A DNA stretch of 64,000 nt from Areca catechu (GCA_021397845.1 CM038042.1:34730418-34794417), one strand, 5' to 3'. Shown: positions 19,854 through 31,638, counted from the first letter of the stretch. A program made the numbers and translations. Notes: generated from the letters alone by a model not told the origin.

Positions 19854-22257
19854 TGAAAGGATTATGCCCTATAAGCCAATATTTGTATCTCCCAGACCAT
19901 TGTAAATTGACAAGATTAATAAAGGCAATAATTTTTTCATCATTCGCTGTGTCATTATATGATGACCCCATAGATTAGGGCTATGGTTGTAGGGCTATGA
20001 TGAGATCATACCAGTGAGATCTAAGGCCTTAAAACCCTAATCTAGAATATTCCTAGTCATAGGAACCCTGAGTTGGGGATCAGGGTTTCCGGTTAGACTG
20101 GCACATCCTATGTATGCTGAAAAGGGTGACTGCTCTCACAGTCACTTGTGTGAGACACTAATACAAGGATGTGGGTGCTCATTAGCGAATGAGTTCACTG
20201 AAGAGATCCAGTTTGAGAACATCTAATGGAGCCTTAGCTGCATGTCAATAGATGTTTCTCATAGTGGGAGTTGTACAAGTAGTCCTATGACCTGAGACTG
20301 CCATAAACCTTATGTACATGAACCCATGCTTTGGTTCAATCTCATTCATGACACTGGGTCATGCACAAGGTTGATGCTGGGTGTGGTGAATTGTATATGA
20401 AGGAAATGAGTAGGTCAACAAGGAATTGATCACTCCTAGTAGGAGGAGATTGCATCCAGCCAAATTAGGTCAGATGATGATTCAGGAAATCTTTGATCAA
20501 AGTACAGATATTAGAAATGATTTCTAATATCGAATTAATTGAATCATTAGTGTATGACTGAGCTGGGAATGAGTATAAACTGGATTTGACATGATTCCAT
20601 ATCCATAGTTATATTCGGGATGCAAGATGATTGAAGGATCGAATTGTACGGAAACTTTCCACTGAAGGGTAGTTTTGGAATTACACCAGAATTTCCATAT
20701 CTTCCGGGGAGACATGACACGTTGCTAGACGTCAATCTTGTCTTGTGGGTTGATCAAATTAAATGATTTAATTGGATCACTAATTAGGAGGAGTCCTAAT
20801 TGACTGACTCGAGTTAGCTCGATTTGACCTAAATCGATTAGAATGAGTTCTGATCAAATTAGGTCAACTTGCACTCGGACCCACTGCTGGCTAAGTATGG
20901 AACCCATGGGTCACACACTTAGGACAGATAATCAAGGTTTTAATTTGGAATTAAATCTCGTTTGCAGATGAACACACTAGCATGTGTTGCAAACCATGGC
21001 TTCTACTTGAATCGGATTTGAGTTAGGGTTCCGATTTGGTTCTTTTTAGATCCAAATTCCTTCCGGTTTGAATCTAATTGAAGATTCAAGACTTTGGGCT
21101 AATAATAGGCTAGCAATTGGGCTAACCTAAGAGGCTAAACCCCTTTCCCACATCGCCTAAGCCCTTTCCCTTCTTTTCCCACGCACGCGCGCAAGGAGAA
21201 GAGTCCACGCGTGCGTGGACTCTCTCCAAGCGGCGTTTCTGCATGAGAAAAGAAAGGAAGTCGGCGTCTTTTGGCTGATGAGGCGTGGATCAGAGTCCAC
21301 CTAGGCGTGGACTCTTCAAAAATAGAATTACCGTGAAAAAGAAAGGAAAAACACCGAAGGGGCGCGACTCTTCTTTCTGCGCGTGCCCTTCTATGTTTTT
21401 CGTGATCCTTCTTCGCGTTCCCATCCCACAGGCCGTGAGATTAAACCCAAGGGCCGTGAGATAAAGGAAAGGACATGAGAAGGGAGAGAGGGACGTGAGA
21501 GGATGATTAACAGGTGAGAAGGCGCCTCTCTGTCGCCTATTTAAGGAGAAGACTTCACCGTGAAAATTATTCCAGATTTTCTACGACGAAGCCTTGCTTC
21601 TTTTTTCTTCTCCCTCTCCAGAAGACTGTTTCCCCCTCCTCTCTTTCCTCTTTGATTCCTTTACAGAGCCTAGGCTCTGTCGAATCTCAGAACAGAAGGA
21701 GAGTCAGAGAGAAACTCTCCGACGGTAAAGGAAGAAGGCGCCTCTCCTTTCTTTCTTACATTAAGACAATCTTGTCTTAATTTTCCTCTCCCTCCAAGAC
21801 AAGCCTTGTCCCATTTTAGGACAAGGGCTTATTCTTAAGACAAGAGTGTCTTAAGAGGCCAAAGTTGCTAGAAGACGGAGAAGGGTAAGAGAGAAGGTTT
21901 AGTCCCAGTTTGGCTAGAGGAGTCCTAGCCAATAGCCCATATCAAGTTCTTAGGGTAGAGCTTGATTGGAAGGAACCCAATTAAGGAGTCAGTGTCTTGA
22001 TCATCTGCCCGTGTGGATCACCATCGGAGGGCAGACAAGTGGACGCCTGGTGTGTTCAAAGGTTACTCAATTTGGAGTTTATTTCTACATCAGACTGGAA
22101 ATAGCGATCTGAGGTTAGTATCTAAACCATGTTTAAATTTGGACATGCATGTAGTTACAGTTTTAATTGCTAATAAGGAGATTTTGGGATTAGGGTTCGG
22201 ACCTGATTTCATAAAATTTTGAAATCCACACTTCCGCACTGGTTCCCGAATCCTACA
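19854..22257 (+). mobile_element. Copia-B 3' LTR
   Basis: It is 2404 bp, the same net length as the 5' LTR, with the same ends. It is followed directly by the second CCCAG. The three-hairpin set is at about 21760-21855 and the TATA-like box near 21537. Confidence 0.95.
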
Positions 22258-22440
22258 CCCAGAGTTCAACCTGGCCTTCCTCCAACCGTCGAAGCCAGCG
22301 AAGGCAGCAGCTTCGGAGGGGACTGACCCACCACCGCCCGAGCGACCGAAGCCCCGATGGAGATCATTGCCGAAGAGGCCAGAGTGGCAGCCGTAGCCGA
22401 AAGGGCCGAAGTGGCCGTTGTTGTAGCCTCTGATGGTTAG
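22258..22440 (+). pseudogene. Antisense gene of Gypsy-A, 3' end
   Basis: This is the plus-strand continuation of the gene broken at 12402; the CCCAG duplication proves the two parts were adjacent. The sequence reads FNLAFLQPSKPAKAAASEG, a Pro-rich bridge, then after one frame change EIIAEEARVAAVAERAEVAV and a TAG at 22438-22440. Ala/Glu-rich tails are usual for this protein group. Its stop faces the stop of Gypsy-A pol (23400) across a tandem array, so the two genes are convergent. Confidence 0.65.
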
Positions 22441-22494
22441 ACCTAGTTGGTTGTAAAGGTATGATCTTCAGTCTATATAAAAATCTTTTGAATT

Positions 22495-22500
22495 AATAAA
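22495..22500 (+). terminator. Putative polyadenylation signal of the antisense gene
   Basis: AATAAA lies 55 bases after the stop of the antisense gene, in an AT-rich context. It is consistent with this being a separately transcribed gene. Confidence 0.5.
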
Positions 22501-22746
22501 GAAAACTTTTCCTTATTATCTATCTTCTCTTCATACTGTTTACTACTTCGCTTTCTGACTAAATTTTCCTAAGTATGGGCCAGTTGGCATATCAGAGTGA
22601 GTGGCGATCTTCAGGGCAAGCATTGAGTGAGAACCCAGACCAAACTAGATCCTCTAGGATTTTCACTCCAAGTACTGGCCCGTCGGCCTTCCAAACCAAG
22701 AATGGATTAGGGCGGTTGAGGTACCGGTCGCAACAATCGGATTCGC

Positions 22747-23377
22747 TGCCCTAAAGCCTCTACCGACCAAAGTCGGACTTTCAGAAATGGGCTACCCTAG
22801 AGCCTCTGCCGACCGTGTCGAACTTTCTGAAGTGGGCTGCCCTAGAGCCACTGCCGATTGGAGTCGGACTTTCGGAAGTGGGCTGCCCTAGAGCCTCTGC
22901 CGATTAGAGTTGGACTTTCGGAAGTGGGCTGTCCTAGAGCCTTTGCCGACCAGAGTCGGACTTTCGGAAGTGGGCTGCCCTAGAGCCTCTATCGACCAGA
23001 ATCGGACTTTCAGAAGTGGGCTGCCCTAGAGCCTCTGCCGACCGGAGTCGGACTTTCGGAAGTGGGCTGTCCTGGAGCCTCTGCCGACCGGAGTCGGACT
23101 TTCGGAGTGGACTGCCCTGGAGCCTCTACCGACCGGAGTCGGACTTTCGGAAGTAGGTTCCCTATAGCCTCTACGACCGAAACCGGACTTTCGGAAGTGG
23201 GCTGCCCTAGAGCCTCTACCGACCGGAGTCAGACTTTCGGAAGGGCTTCCTAGAGCCTCTGCTAACTGGAGTCGAACTTTCGGTATGGGCTGTCCTTGAG
23301 CCTCTGCTGACCGGAGTCAAACTTTCGGAAGTGGGCTATCCTAAAGCCTCATCGACCGGAGTCGAACTTTCAGAAAT
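22747..23377. repeat. 46-bp tandem array, about 14 units, in Gypsy-A spacer
   Basis: The unit is GCTGCCCTAGAGCCTCTGCC followed by GACCGGAGTCGGACTTTCGG and a short AAGTGG joint. About 14 copies stand in line between the end of pol and the antisense gene. Most copies contain CCGAC-CGGA-GTCGG, a 5-bp stem with a 4-base loop. Units vary in length by one to three bases. The 3' untranslated region of Tat-type Gypsy elements is a known birthplace of satellite repeats. Confidence 0.9.
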
Positions 23378-23399
23378 GGTTCATAGAGAAATGTGAACT

Positions 23400-24640
23400 T
23401 CATTGATAATACTTGCGGAGATTGTCTACATTCCAGGACGTGACAACTGTCGTCCATCCAAAAATTCCAATCGATAAGTGCCGGCCCGAACCACTTCAGT
23501 GACCCGATAAGGTCCCTCCCAATTGAGGAAAAGCTTTCCTTGCTCAGTCAATCTCGAGATTTCGGCTCTCTGTAGGACCAGTCTCCGACTCGGAAAGCTC
23601 GGCCTGACCCGCGAGTTGTAATACTTTGCCATTTTTTGGTGACATACCGCCATCTTCATGCTTGCCCAAAGTCTTGTTTCCTCAAGCAAGTCCAAGTCGG
23701 CTCTTCGCTGCTCCGAGTTGGCTGGCTTAGTATAGTGGTCAATCCAGAGGGATTGGAGAGAAGTTTCAATAGGAATGACGGCTTCACTTCTGTAAGTGAG
23801 GTTGAACGGAGTTTCACTGGTCGATGCTCTGGTGGTCGTCCGATATGCCCATAACACAGAATGGAGTTCTTCTACCCACAGTCCCTTTGCTTCATTAAGC
23901 TGGGTCTTCAGCCCATGTAAAATTGTTATGTTGGTGACTTCGGCCTCTCCATTGCACTGTGGATGACCGACCGAGGTAAGTCGGTGAGAGACTTGGTATT
24001 GCTGACAGAAATCTTGAAATTTAGAATTGTCAAACTGTCTCCCATTGTCAGTAATGATGGTTTCGAGGAATGCTGAATAGAAAGATGATGTTGTTCCGGA
24101 CGAAGTTCTCCACCTTAACCTCCGTTATCTGTGCTAGTGGTTCGGCTTCCACCCACTTGGTGAAATAGTGATAGCCACAAGTAAAACTTTCCATTGCCCG
24201 GAGGCCGGGGGAAAGGGTCTCAGGATATCCATCCCCCATTGTGCGAATGGCCATGGGGCAGTGATCTGAGTAAGCTCGCTGGGAGGTCTTCTTTGAATGA
24301 TAGAGTACCTCTGACACACGTCGCACCTTCGGACGAAGTCCGATGCGTCTTTCTGAATGGTGGGCAAGTAATACCCCTGCCGGATGATCTTGTAAGCCAG
24401 GGACCTCCCTCCGAGGTGGTCGCCATAAATGCCTTCATGGACTTCCCTGAGGGTGTAGTCGGCGTCCCTGGCCCCAAAACTTCAGTAGTGGCTGTGAGAA
24501 TGACCGCTTATAAAGGGCACCGTCAAAGACAACATACTTAGAGGCCGTCAGGCGCACCCTCTTGGCCTCCGTCGGATTTGCAGGAAGAGTTCCTTTGGCC
24601 AAGAAATAAGGATCGAACCCATCCAAGAAGCTTCATGTTC
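23400..24640 (-). pseudogene. Gypsy-A integrase
   Basis: On the minus strand the zinc part reads RRCDVCQRY (near 24320). The core follows with PFAQWGMDILRPFPPASGQW (first Asp). The C-terminal part at 23857-23426 is open: MLWAYRTTTRASTSETPFNL, RRADLDLLEETRLWA, NWEGPYRVTEVVRAGTYRLE. After one frame change the protein ends with a KYYQ-type tail and a TGA at 23402-23400. Several frameshifts break the middle. The phrase GPYRVTEV marks the usual C-terminal fold of Gypsy integrases. Confidence 0.85.
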
Positions 24641-25600
24641 CACCTGGTGGACCTCTGTCAATTCTTCGGCGATGCTAGGATGCGCAAATACTCCACAAAG
24701 GTTCGGTCGAAAGTCCCATTGGCGGCCATAGCCAGCCTAGAGAGAGCATCTGCCCGAGTTTTGCAGACGAGGTATGGGAGGATTTCAAAAAATTTGAACC
24801 GAGAGATGAGGCTTTGTACCTGCTTTAAATATTTTGCCAGGGTCGGATCCCTGGCCTAAAATTCTCCCTTCACTTGGTTGACCACCAGCTGGGAGTCAGA
24901 GAAAACTCTGAGCCGGTGATGCCCATTCATGGGCAATCCGTAGCCCCCCAAGGAGGGCTTCATACTTCGCTTGATGTTTGACACCTGAAATAAGAAGTGC
25001 AGAGTATACTCCAGGTCTCCCTGTTTGGCTCGGCCAGAATCAGTCCGGCCCCGTAGCCTGCAAGATTGGATGCTCCGTCCACATGGAGAGTACAGGCTGG
25101 TTCTACTTCGTAGACAGCATCAGCTTCAGGTATTTCGGCCATTCGAGGAGGTATTTCCTGCTTTCATGTACACTCTGCAATGAAGTCAGCAATTACCTGG
25201 GCCTTCAAGGCAGATCGTGGCTGGAAGGAGATGTCGAACTCTCCTAACTTGATGACTCACTTGGCGAGCCGACAGGATGTGTCTGGACTCTGAAGGATTG
25301 CCTTAAGGGTTGGTCAGTCAGCACTACGATCGGATGTGCTTGAAAGTACGGTCGGAGTCACTTAGCCGATGTGACCAAGGAGTATATTAATTTTTGCATC
25401 TTAGGGTACCTTGTTCGGTGTCATGGAGGACTTTGCTGATATAATAGATAGGCTTTTGCTGTACGTCTTCTCCGACTCGCACAAGGACGGCGCAAATCAC
25501 TTCGTCCGACGCTGAAAGATAAAGGTACAATGTTTCCCCCTCCGTCGACTTGGCCAACAATGGAGGGTTCTTCAAGTACTCCTTCAATGCCTCAATTGCC
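24641..25600 (-). pseudogene. Gypsy-A RNase H region (two RNase H-like blocks)
   Basis: The first block at 25587-25387 reads LKNPPLLAKSTEGETLYLYL and SASDEVICAVLVRVG...QKPIYYISKVL, the usual retrotransposon RNase H. A second block at about 25142-24860 reads CTLHVDGASNLAGYGAGLIL, which matches the extra archaeal-type RNase H found in the Tat group of plant Gypsy elements. Two such blocks between RT and integrase place Gypsy-A in Tat. Stops and indels interrupt both. Confidence 0.8.
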
Positions 25601-26500
25601 GAACGGCACTCATCAGTCCAAAGAAAACCCTCCGACTAGTGCAGGGTCTTGAAGAACGGCAAGGACTTCTTAGCCGACGAGAGAGATGACGAAACGGTGA
25701 GAGAGGCGATCCGGCCAGTGAGTTCTTGGACCTGCTTTTTGTTGGTCGGGTGTGCCATCTCCGTGATGGCTTTTATCTTGTCCGGATTCACTTCAATTCC
25801 CCTCTACATAACAAGAAAACCAAGGAATTTTCCAGAGGTTATCCCAAAAGTGTATTACGTGGGGTTTAGTTTCATCCGATGGCGCCTAAGTGCGTCAAAT
25901 GATTCCTGCAGGTCCCTGATGTGGTCAACCTTATGGAGACTCTTCACTATCATATCATCCACGTAAGCCTCCATGTTCCTTCCCAGATGTCCATCAAACA
26001 CCCAGTTGATCAGCTTTTGAAAGGTGGCACCGGCATTCTTCAAGCCGAAAGGCATCACCCAATAGCAGTATAGGCCTTTGTCAGTGACAAAGGCGGTATT
26101 CTCCTCATTCCAGATGCATTTTTATTTGGTTGTATCCGGAGAAGGCATCCATAAAGCTGAGAAGTTGGTGGCCGGCTGTGGCATCTACCAGTTGATCAAT
26201 TGGGGGTACTAGGAAGCTGTCCTTCGGATAGGCCTTGTTGAGGTCGGTGTAGTCCACACAGATCCTCCACTTTCCATTGGACTTCTTCACCATGACCACA
26301 TTCGCCAGCCATTCAGGGTAGTGAACCCCCTGATGAAGCTAGCATCATAGAGTTTCTTCACTTTCTCTTCGATAGCTTTCTGTCTTTCGATATCAAAGCT
26401 TCTCTTCTTCTGTCTGATAGGTCGGTAGGTCGGATCGACCTTGAGTTGGTGAGTGATAACCTCTGACAGTATCCCAGGCATGTCCGATGCTGACAAGCAA
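25601..26500 (-). pseudogene. Gypsy-A reverse transcriptase
   Basis: Blocks in order: MPGILSEVITHQLKVDPTYR and PIRQKKRSFDIERQ (26496-26287), MVMVKKSNGKWRICVDYTDL with NKAYPKDSF (26299-26105), FSGYNQIKMH, then MPFGLKNAGATFQKLI and the catalytic YVDD at 25964-25975 (AYVDDMIVKS). The polymerase motifs are intact. Single frameshifts near 26290 and 26100 break the ORF. Confidence 0.9.
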
Positions 26501-26699
26501 AAACGTCGACGTTAGTCCTAAGAAAGCTAATCAACTCCGACTTAAGGTCTTCACGAGGGAGCCCCCGATCTGAAGGACTTTAGTGGGATCATCTCTCATA
26601 GTGGGATAATAATAGAATCTTTACCCTGGCTGATCGAGGCCATCGGCCTCAGCTCTTGGGTCAAGTGCTCCATGGTGGAATGGCCTTCTAACTGTTGAT

Positions 26700-27200
26700 T
26701 CAAAATAGTCAAACACTACCTGGCCATCCGAGATCTCCCCTCATTACTCCGACTCCATTCCGGGTTGGAAATTCGCCAATATGGTAGGTAGGAACGATGG
26801 CTCTGAATTTGTTAAGGGCCGGTCGGCCTAGAATAGCATTATAGGGCAAAGTCGTCCATACGACCACAAAGTTGATGAGGAAGGTTTTCTGCAGAGGCTC
26901 CGTCCCGATTGTCACAGGGAGGACCACTTCACCTTCCACTCCGACGGAGTTGCCCCCGAAGCCTATTAGCGGCGCAGGGGACTCCAGCAGCATAGATCTG
27001 GATAAGTTCATTCTCACAAAGTATCATACAGCAATACCTCTGTCGAGCTTCCATTATCAACAAGTATTCTCATTACATCGTAATTGGCAACGACTACCGA
27101 CACGACTACAAGATCATTCTCAAAAACATGATTTTCCAGGAGATCTTCATCAGAAAAAGTGATGGCGTTGAGGCCCTGTGATCTTTTAACAATATCCATC
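26700..27200 (-). pseudogene. Gypsy-A protease
   Basis: The minus strand reads NAITFSDEDL and VMRILVDNGSSTEVLLYDTL, with the catalytic Asp in DNGSS near 27065. It then continues with LIGFGGNSVGVEGEVVLPVT and LPYNAILGRPALNKFRAI. This is the retropepsin domain between gag and RT. A frame change separates the two halves near 27015. Confidence 0.85.
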
Positions 27201-28790
27201 CGATCCTTCTGACTTCCTGCGGATCACTGATGCAGCATGCTGACATCCCCACCAGTTGGCCTTTGATTGGGGAGCTCCGCCTCCTCGGAGGGTTTTTGGC
27301 ACTTGATGTTTTGCTCGATCCTGATGGGGTAGGACGTACTTGTGCAGGTATCCCCTCCGGATGAGGTCTTCAATGGAATCCTTCAGCTGCAGGCACTCTT
27401 CGGTACTGTGCCCATGGTCTCTGTGGAAGCGACAGAATTTATCCTTGTTCCTTAGGGCAGGAGGGCCCCTCATCGATCGAGGCCTTTGCAAAAAGGTCTC
27501 ATTCTCGATCTCCATCAGGAACTTCTCTCTTGGCAGGGACAGAGGCGCATAATTCGAACCTTCGGGGGAAGTCCTTCGGCTTCGAACTTCGGCGTTGGGC
27601 CGACCGACTATCGTTCGGAGGTCAGACTTCGGAGCTTGTCGCTCCGCTTCTTCGGGTTGGCCTTCCTTCAGCTTGACACCGGCCGGCTGCTTGTTCTTCC
27701 GCCAGGGCGTACTTCTATGCTCTAGCCAGCAACTCACTATAGCTTGTCGGGTGCTTCTTGTCCAGAAAAAAGGTCAGCCTGACGAGCAGAGCCCTCGCTT
27801 GAAGGCTGACATCGCCACAGCCCAGCTTCGTTTAAATCCGAGACTTCCATGGCCGCTGAGTTGAAACGGGCCATGAAATCCTGAAGGGTCTCTCCCTCCT
27901 TTTGCAGCACGAGGAAGAGGCAGTCGGTAGTCCTCGGGGTCCGACTGCAAGTTCTGAAATGGGAAAGAAAGAGTGATTCGAGTTGAGAGAAGGAGTGGAT
28001 CGTACTTGGCCGGATGGCGGAGAACCACATCCGAGCTGTTTTCTGAGGGTTGCAGAGAAGGCAATGCAATGGAGGGCGTCGGAGGTGGCCTTGGACCATC
28101 ATATGGGCCTTGTACGTGCCCAGATGGTCCATCGGATCGGTGGTACCGTCGTAGGGGTCCACCTGCGGGATCTTGAAGTGGCGGGGAATCGTCTCCGCCA
28201 GAATTTCCTCAGAGAACGGGGGATGGGAGTCGTATACCTGTCCCCCCTTCGGCCTTCTACCGGAGGGCGATTTCAGCAATGCACTCCTCCATGCGCATGA
28301 TTTTGCTGCCGTAGTCCGTCGATGGTTCGGCGGTAAGCTGACCGCCGAAGGGGATGGACTCAACGTAGGAAGGTGAAGCAGACCTCTCCCTTTTGCCATC
28401 AGCTCGATCACCCAAGGAGCTCCATGGCTCCGCGGTGGCATGGGAACCATGCTGAGGGATCTCTGGCCATCGGCCTCCCGCAGCAGCAACTAGTGTAAGA
28501 AGCAACCGGTAGCTGCTATCGATTGTCGGTTGTTTCATGGAACTACTGAACCGCAGCCGTAAAGTGTTTCGATGCGGTTCATCAAGGTTTGGAATTGCTG
28601 TAATCCCAAAGTGATGGTGGGTTCTGCAATAGTAGGGGCGGGGTAGCAGCGAAATCGTTCTCTCGAAGAGGCTCCTCAGACCTGGAAGGAGAGGTATCTC
28701 TCCTGGCAGTGGCATTTGGAGCTCTTCCTTAGTCATTTTCTTGTCGGGATGATGGATTCCTCCTTTAGAAGGAAAAGAGCAGTGCAACCC
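27186..28790 (-). pseudogene. Gypsy-A gag
   Basis: The capsid domain is open at 28489-27737: IPQVDPYDGTTDPMDHLGTY, ARMWFSAIRPSTIHSFSQLE, LQKEGETLQDFMARFNSAAM. The next frame, 27737-27186, carries the zinc-finger-like CRFHRDHGHSTEECLQLKD and IEDLIRRGYLHKYV. The N-terminal region upstream of 28489 is broken. Gag of this type packages the element RNA. Frame changes at about 28480 and 27740 look like single-base indels. Confidence 0.88.
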
Positions 28791-28807
28791 TTCCACTAGC
28801 ACCAATT
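28790..28807 (-). other. Gypsy-A primer binding site region
   Basis: On the minus strand TTGGTGCTAGTGG follows the LTR end after two to three bases. It starts with TGG as expected for a tRNA 3' CCA end. I do not name the tRNA. Confidence 0.6.
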
Positions 28808-29590
28808 TGTTGCTGCGTCAACTCCTGGACCGAGAACCAGGATGGCTATATGGGCTGGAGCGCTCCTCTCCGGGCGAACCTGCAGAAAAGTCCACAAGGC
28901 GCCAGTGGTGTTTCAGCGGGGGACCCTCCGATGCTTAAGTTAGCAGGAAGTTGAAGGTAATAGAATGGAGGAATCGAAAGATCAATAGTGTATGGAGAGG
29001 GAAGAGTTGGTCTATCTTCGAGTGGGGTCCCCCAAATATCTTATATAGTGCGAAAACAGTCTAAATCCATTAAGGAAGGGGCTGAGAAAGACCGATCTGC
29101 CCTTATGAAAATATGGAGAGTGGCCACGTGGCGCGCAGATATGGCAACACCGTGGAAGTAGTGGAGCAGGGCCGTTGGGATAGCAGAATCCCGCCATAAC
29201 AGAAAGGTGCTTCTGGAATACCCTGGATGCCAAGACTTGCCCATCGGACATCAGCCATGAGGCGGTCGGCTGGTTCGGATCAACGGTCGAACCTCCGAAG
29301 GAGAACGACGGGCCGGACCCCACCAGGAGAGGTCGTTCGGACCTCAGCTCCAGTGGGTCGGACCTCTAGCGGAGGATGGTGGGCCCGACCCCAGCAGGAG
29401 GGGTGTTCGGCCTCAGCTCTAGTGGGTTGAACCTCTGGTGGAGGATGGTGGGCCGGACCCCAACAGGAGAGGGTCGTTCGGACCTCAGCTCCAGTGGGTC
29501 GGACCTCTTCAGCTGAGGCTTTGAGAAGGGGGCCGAACGACCGCAGGACTGGGCCGGTTCTGGTTGAGGGTGAGCCGTCATGGTACAACA
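28808..29590 (-). mobile_element. Gypsy-A 5' LTR
   Basis: A 783-bp LTR reads TGTTGTACCA...CGCAGCAACA on the minus strand, with TGTTG/CAACA inverted ends. A TATATAA box lies at 29041-29047 (minus). Its outer end contains a roughly 70-bp tandem repeat (29283-29510). The matching 3' LTR is not present on the left side in the proper orientation. Confidence 0.85.
29283..29510. repeat. 70-bp tandem repeat in Gypsy-A LTR
   Basis: Hits of GTCGGACCTCT or close variants at about 29283, 29356, 29427 and 29497 give three full units of about 70 bp. They lie in the U3 part, upstream of the TATA box on the minus strand. Confidence 0.8.
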
Positions 29591-30420
29591 CTTATCAATT
29601 GGGCTTTTTGCCTTAGGACTTCATTGTGAGGAGTCATGTTTCTTGGTCCGACCTTGACTTGTCCTTCCTAGACCTGCTTCTTTTTGGATCTCCTTTAACC
29701 TCACATAGATTAATTGTGCCTTTCTCTACATATACATATTTCTAGGCATGCATTAGGAGTTCTGAATAACACTTGGAGAATGAGAATGTCTTATCCAGTG
29801 AGAAAGTAAATTGAGAAGGCTACAACTCTTGTTTCATGGTTAACATAGCCATAAATTCATTCAAATGATAATTTTTAATGTGGCCATTTTGAAGCACACC
29901 ACATAATCCTTCAGTAACTTCCCTCTTGCTGGTGGATGTAGAAGAGACTATCAAGATCTTATAGCAACCTTCTACTAATGTTGAAATGTGCCTGAATTAT
30001 TTTTCAAGGTACTTGATTGAGTTAATGATTTTAGGCTCAAGTCCAGAGTACCAAACCCGAGCAACTTTCCATAAAGTGGTCAAGAAAGCTAGACAGAGGA
30101 GGTGTCAATAGTGCCCTAAATCATCATGAGAGCATTATAGCTCTCTAGGTGATCAAATGGATTAGTGGTGCCATTGTAAGGTTCCAACTTTCATCTTGGA
30201 GGTCAAGTCATCAATCAATCTCTTGCAATTTTGGTTATGGTCGTTGAATCGTCATGACTCCGCACATTGTAGAGAAAGTTCAAGAGTCGATCCTTCCCTA
30301 GATGATTTTGATGGGGAGTGAGAGTATTTTTCTTGCCTTCACTATCTTTTGTGCCATTGATCATCCTCTTGTTGAGGGCTCATCCATCGTGGTGGTAGTG
30401 TCCATCACACTGAAGAGTTT
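29591..30420 (-). pseudogene. Degenerate Gypsy gag (third Tat-type element)
   Basis: Minus-strand reading gives broken gag phrases: YNGTTNPFDHLESYNALMMI near 30170-30110 and scattered matches toward 29760 such as FTFSLDKTFSFSKCYSELLM. Stops occur every 20-40 codons. It is the same kind of gag as Gypsy-A but far older. Gypsy-A seems to have landed in it or been joined to it at 29590. Confidence 0.65.
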
Positions 30421-31410
30421 GAACAATGTGATCATTGGACAGACAGTCAGTGTGAAGATCTCCTGAGGGAGACAGCTGGTTGGATCAAGATTGCCGACTA
30501 TGTCAAGTAGTAGTTGGAGCAGTGGATATTTCTAGTTATTGTTCCTGCTGATTTGTAATGGTTTGTTGTGATTTGTAGCAATCTACTGTAGGCTTCGTAC
30601 AATTGCACAAGTATTTGCACCTACTATACCAAGATAGCAAACAACTACTGCTGATCAGATGATTATGGGCCTTAGGCTCCATCGTCTGATTAGGATGATT
30701 TTCATGATGTGACAATTGCCTGGTGTTGCTGGTGGTTGGATTTTGAACTTGTTATTGTCATGAGCTTTTAATTCTTTGATTTTATCTTCTTTCCTTTTTC
30801 TAGCATGCCAATCTATTATGGAAAACCCTAGTTCCACCTATGGATGGCACTTGCCGGTTCCTGTAAGAAAATTCATTGATCGAATTTTTCGATAGGAGAT
30901 CCTTTGATAGTCAAATTAGTCAGAATTGGATAAACAACAAATTAGGATGTGATGATTGAGTCTAAGAGCTCACTAATCTCTAGACGATCCCCTCTTACCT
31001 CTTTTATAATATCCAGAGATGATTGTTTTCTCTTTTTCTTCATCTCTAATTTTGGCATTAAAGATTTAAATCGTAGTAGCATTAGTGGGGGTTAATTATT
31101 TATGTTCATGACTCAGTTATTATCGATAGTGATTTAGTTTAGTAACCATTATACATGAATTCTTGATTTTCTAGACCGGTTGTTATTTTTTGTCTTGATA
31201 GTTTATTCGGGTCTGACTAATTATTCGATCTTGCATGTCAAAGGGATATCTCATCGATTGGATACATAGTCTAGGAGAAATAATTACTTGATCTTGGAAA
31301 CCGTAGTTACTCGATTTGCTGGATGAGTTACTCGAAAATTTGATAGCTTCCCGCATAAATATTGATCCGGGTATCATTATCGGGTCGGTGGGCTAAGCTA
31401 GTAGATGAGA
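30421..31410 (-). other. Probable 5' UTR and decayed LTR of the third Gypsy element
   Basis: No coding signal is seen. The layout mirrors the Gypsy-A leader and LTR: a GGTTCCTGTAAG boundary near 30855, a CTTTTATAATA TATA-like motif on the minus strand near 31000-31010, then AT-rich sequence. Similarity is weak and the boundaries are uncertain. Confidence 0.35.
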
Positions 31411-31419
31411 TTTTAGGTA

Positions 31420-31638
31420 TAGCAAGTCCAAGCTGTATCAACATCCAATTTTCAGAAAAATATAATGTTGTAAAAATCATAGTAGCTTGGCTCCGTGTAC
31501 ATCAACACCCAATATAAAAAAAAAAATAATGTTATAAGAATCACACTAACTGGGCTCCGTGCGAATCAACACCCAATTTAAAAAAATAATATGATAAGAA
31601 TCACACTAACTGGGCTCCGAATGCATCAACACCCATTT

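Larger units (their letters stand above)
12403..22257 (+). mobile_element. Copia-B: complete nested LTR retrotransposon
   Basis: This is a 9855-bp Copia element with two LTRs of 2404 bp each (TGAAAGGATT...AATCCTACA), a tRNA-Met PBS, gag-PR-INT-RT-RH in Copia order, a polypurine tract and a perfect 5-bp duplication. It sits inside the antisense gene of Gypsy-A. The LTRs are very similar, so the insertion is recent relative to the rest of the window. The coding region carries several single-base frameshifts and one TAG, so this copy as written is not autonomous. I do not assign a Copia lineage. Confidence 0.95.

Noticed and set aside
22747..23377. Regular repeats resembling a CRISPR array
   Set aside because: The whole 46-bp unit repeats; there are no unique spacers, and the setting is a plant Gypsy element.
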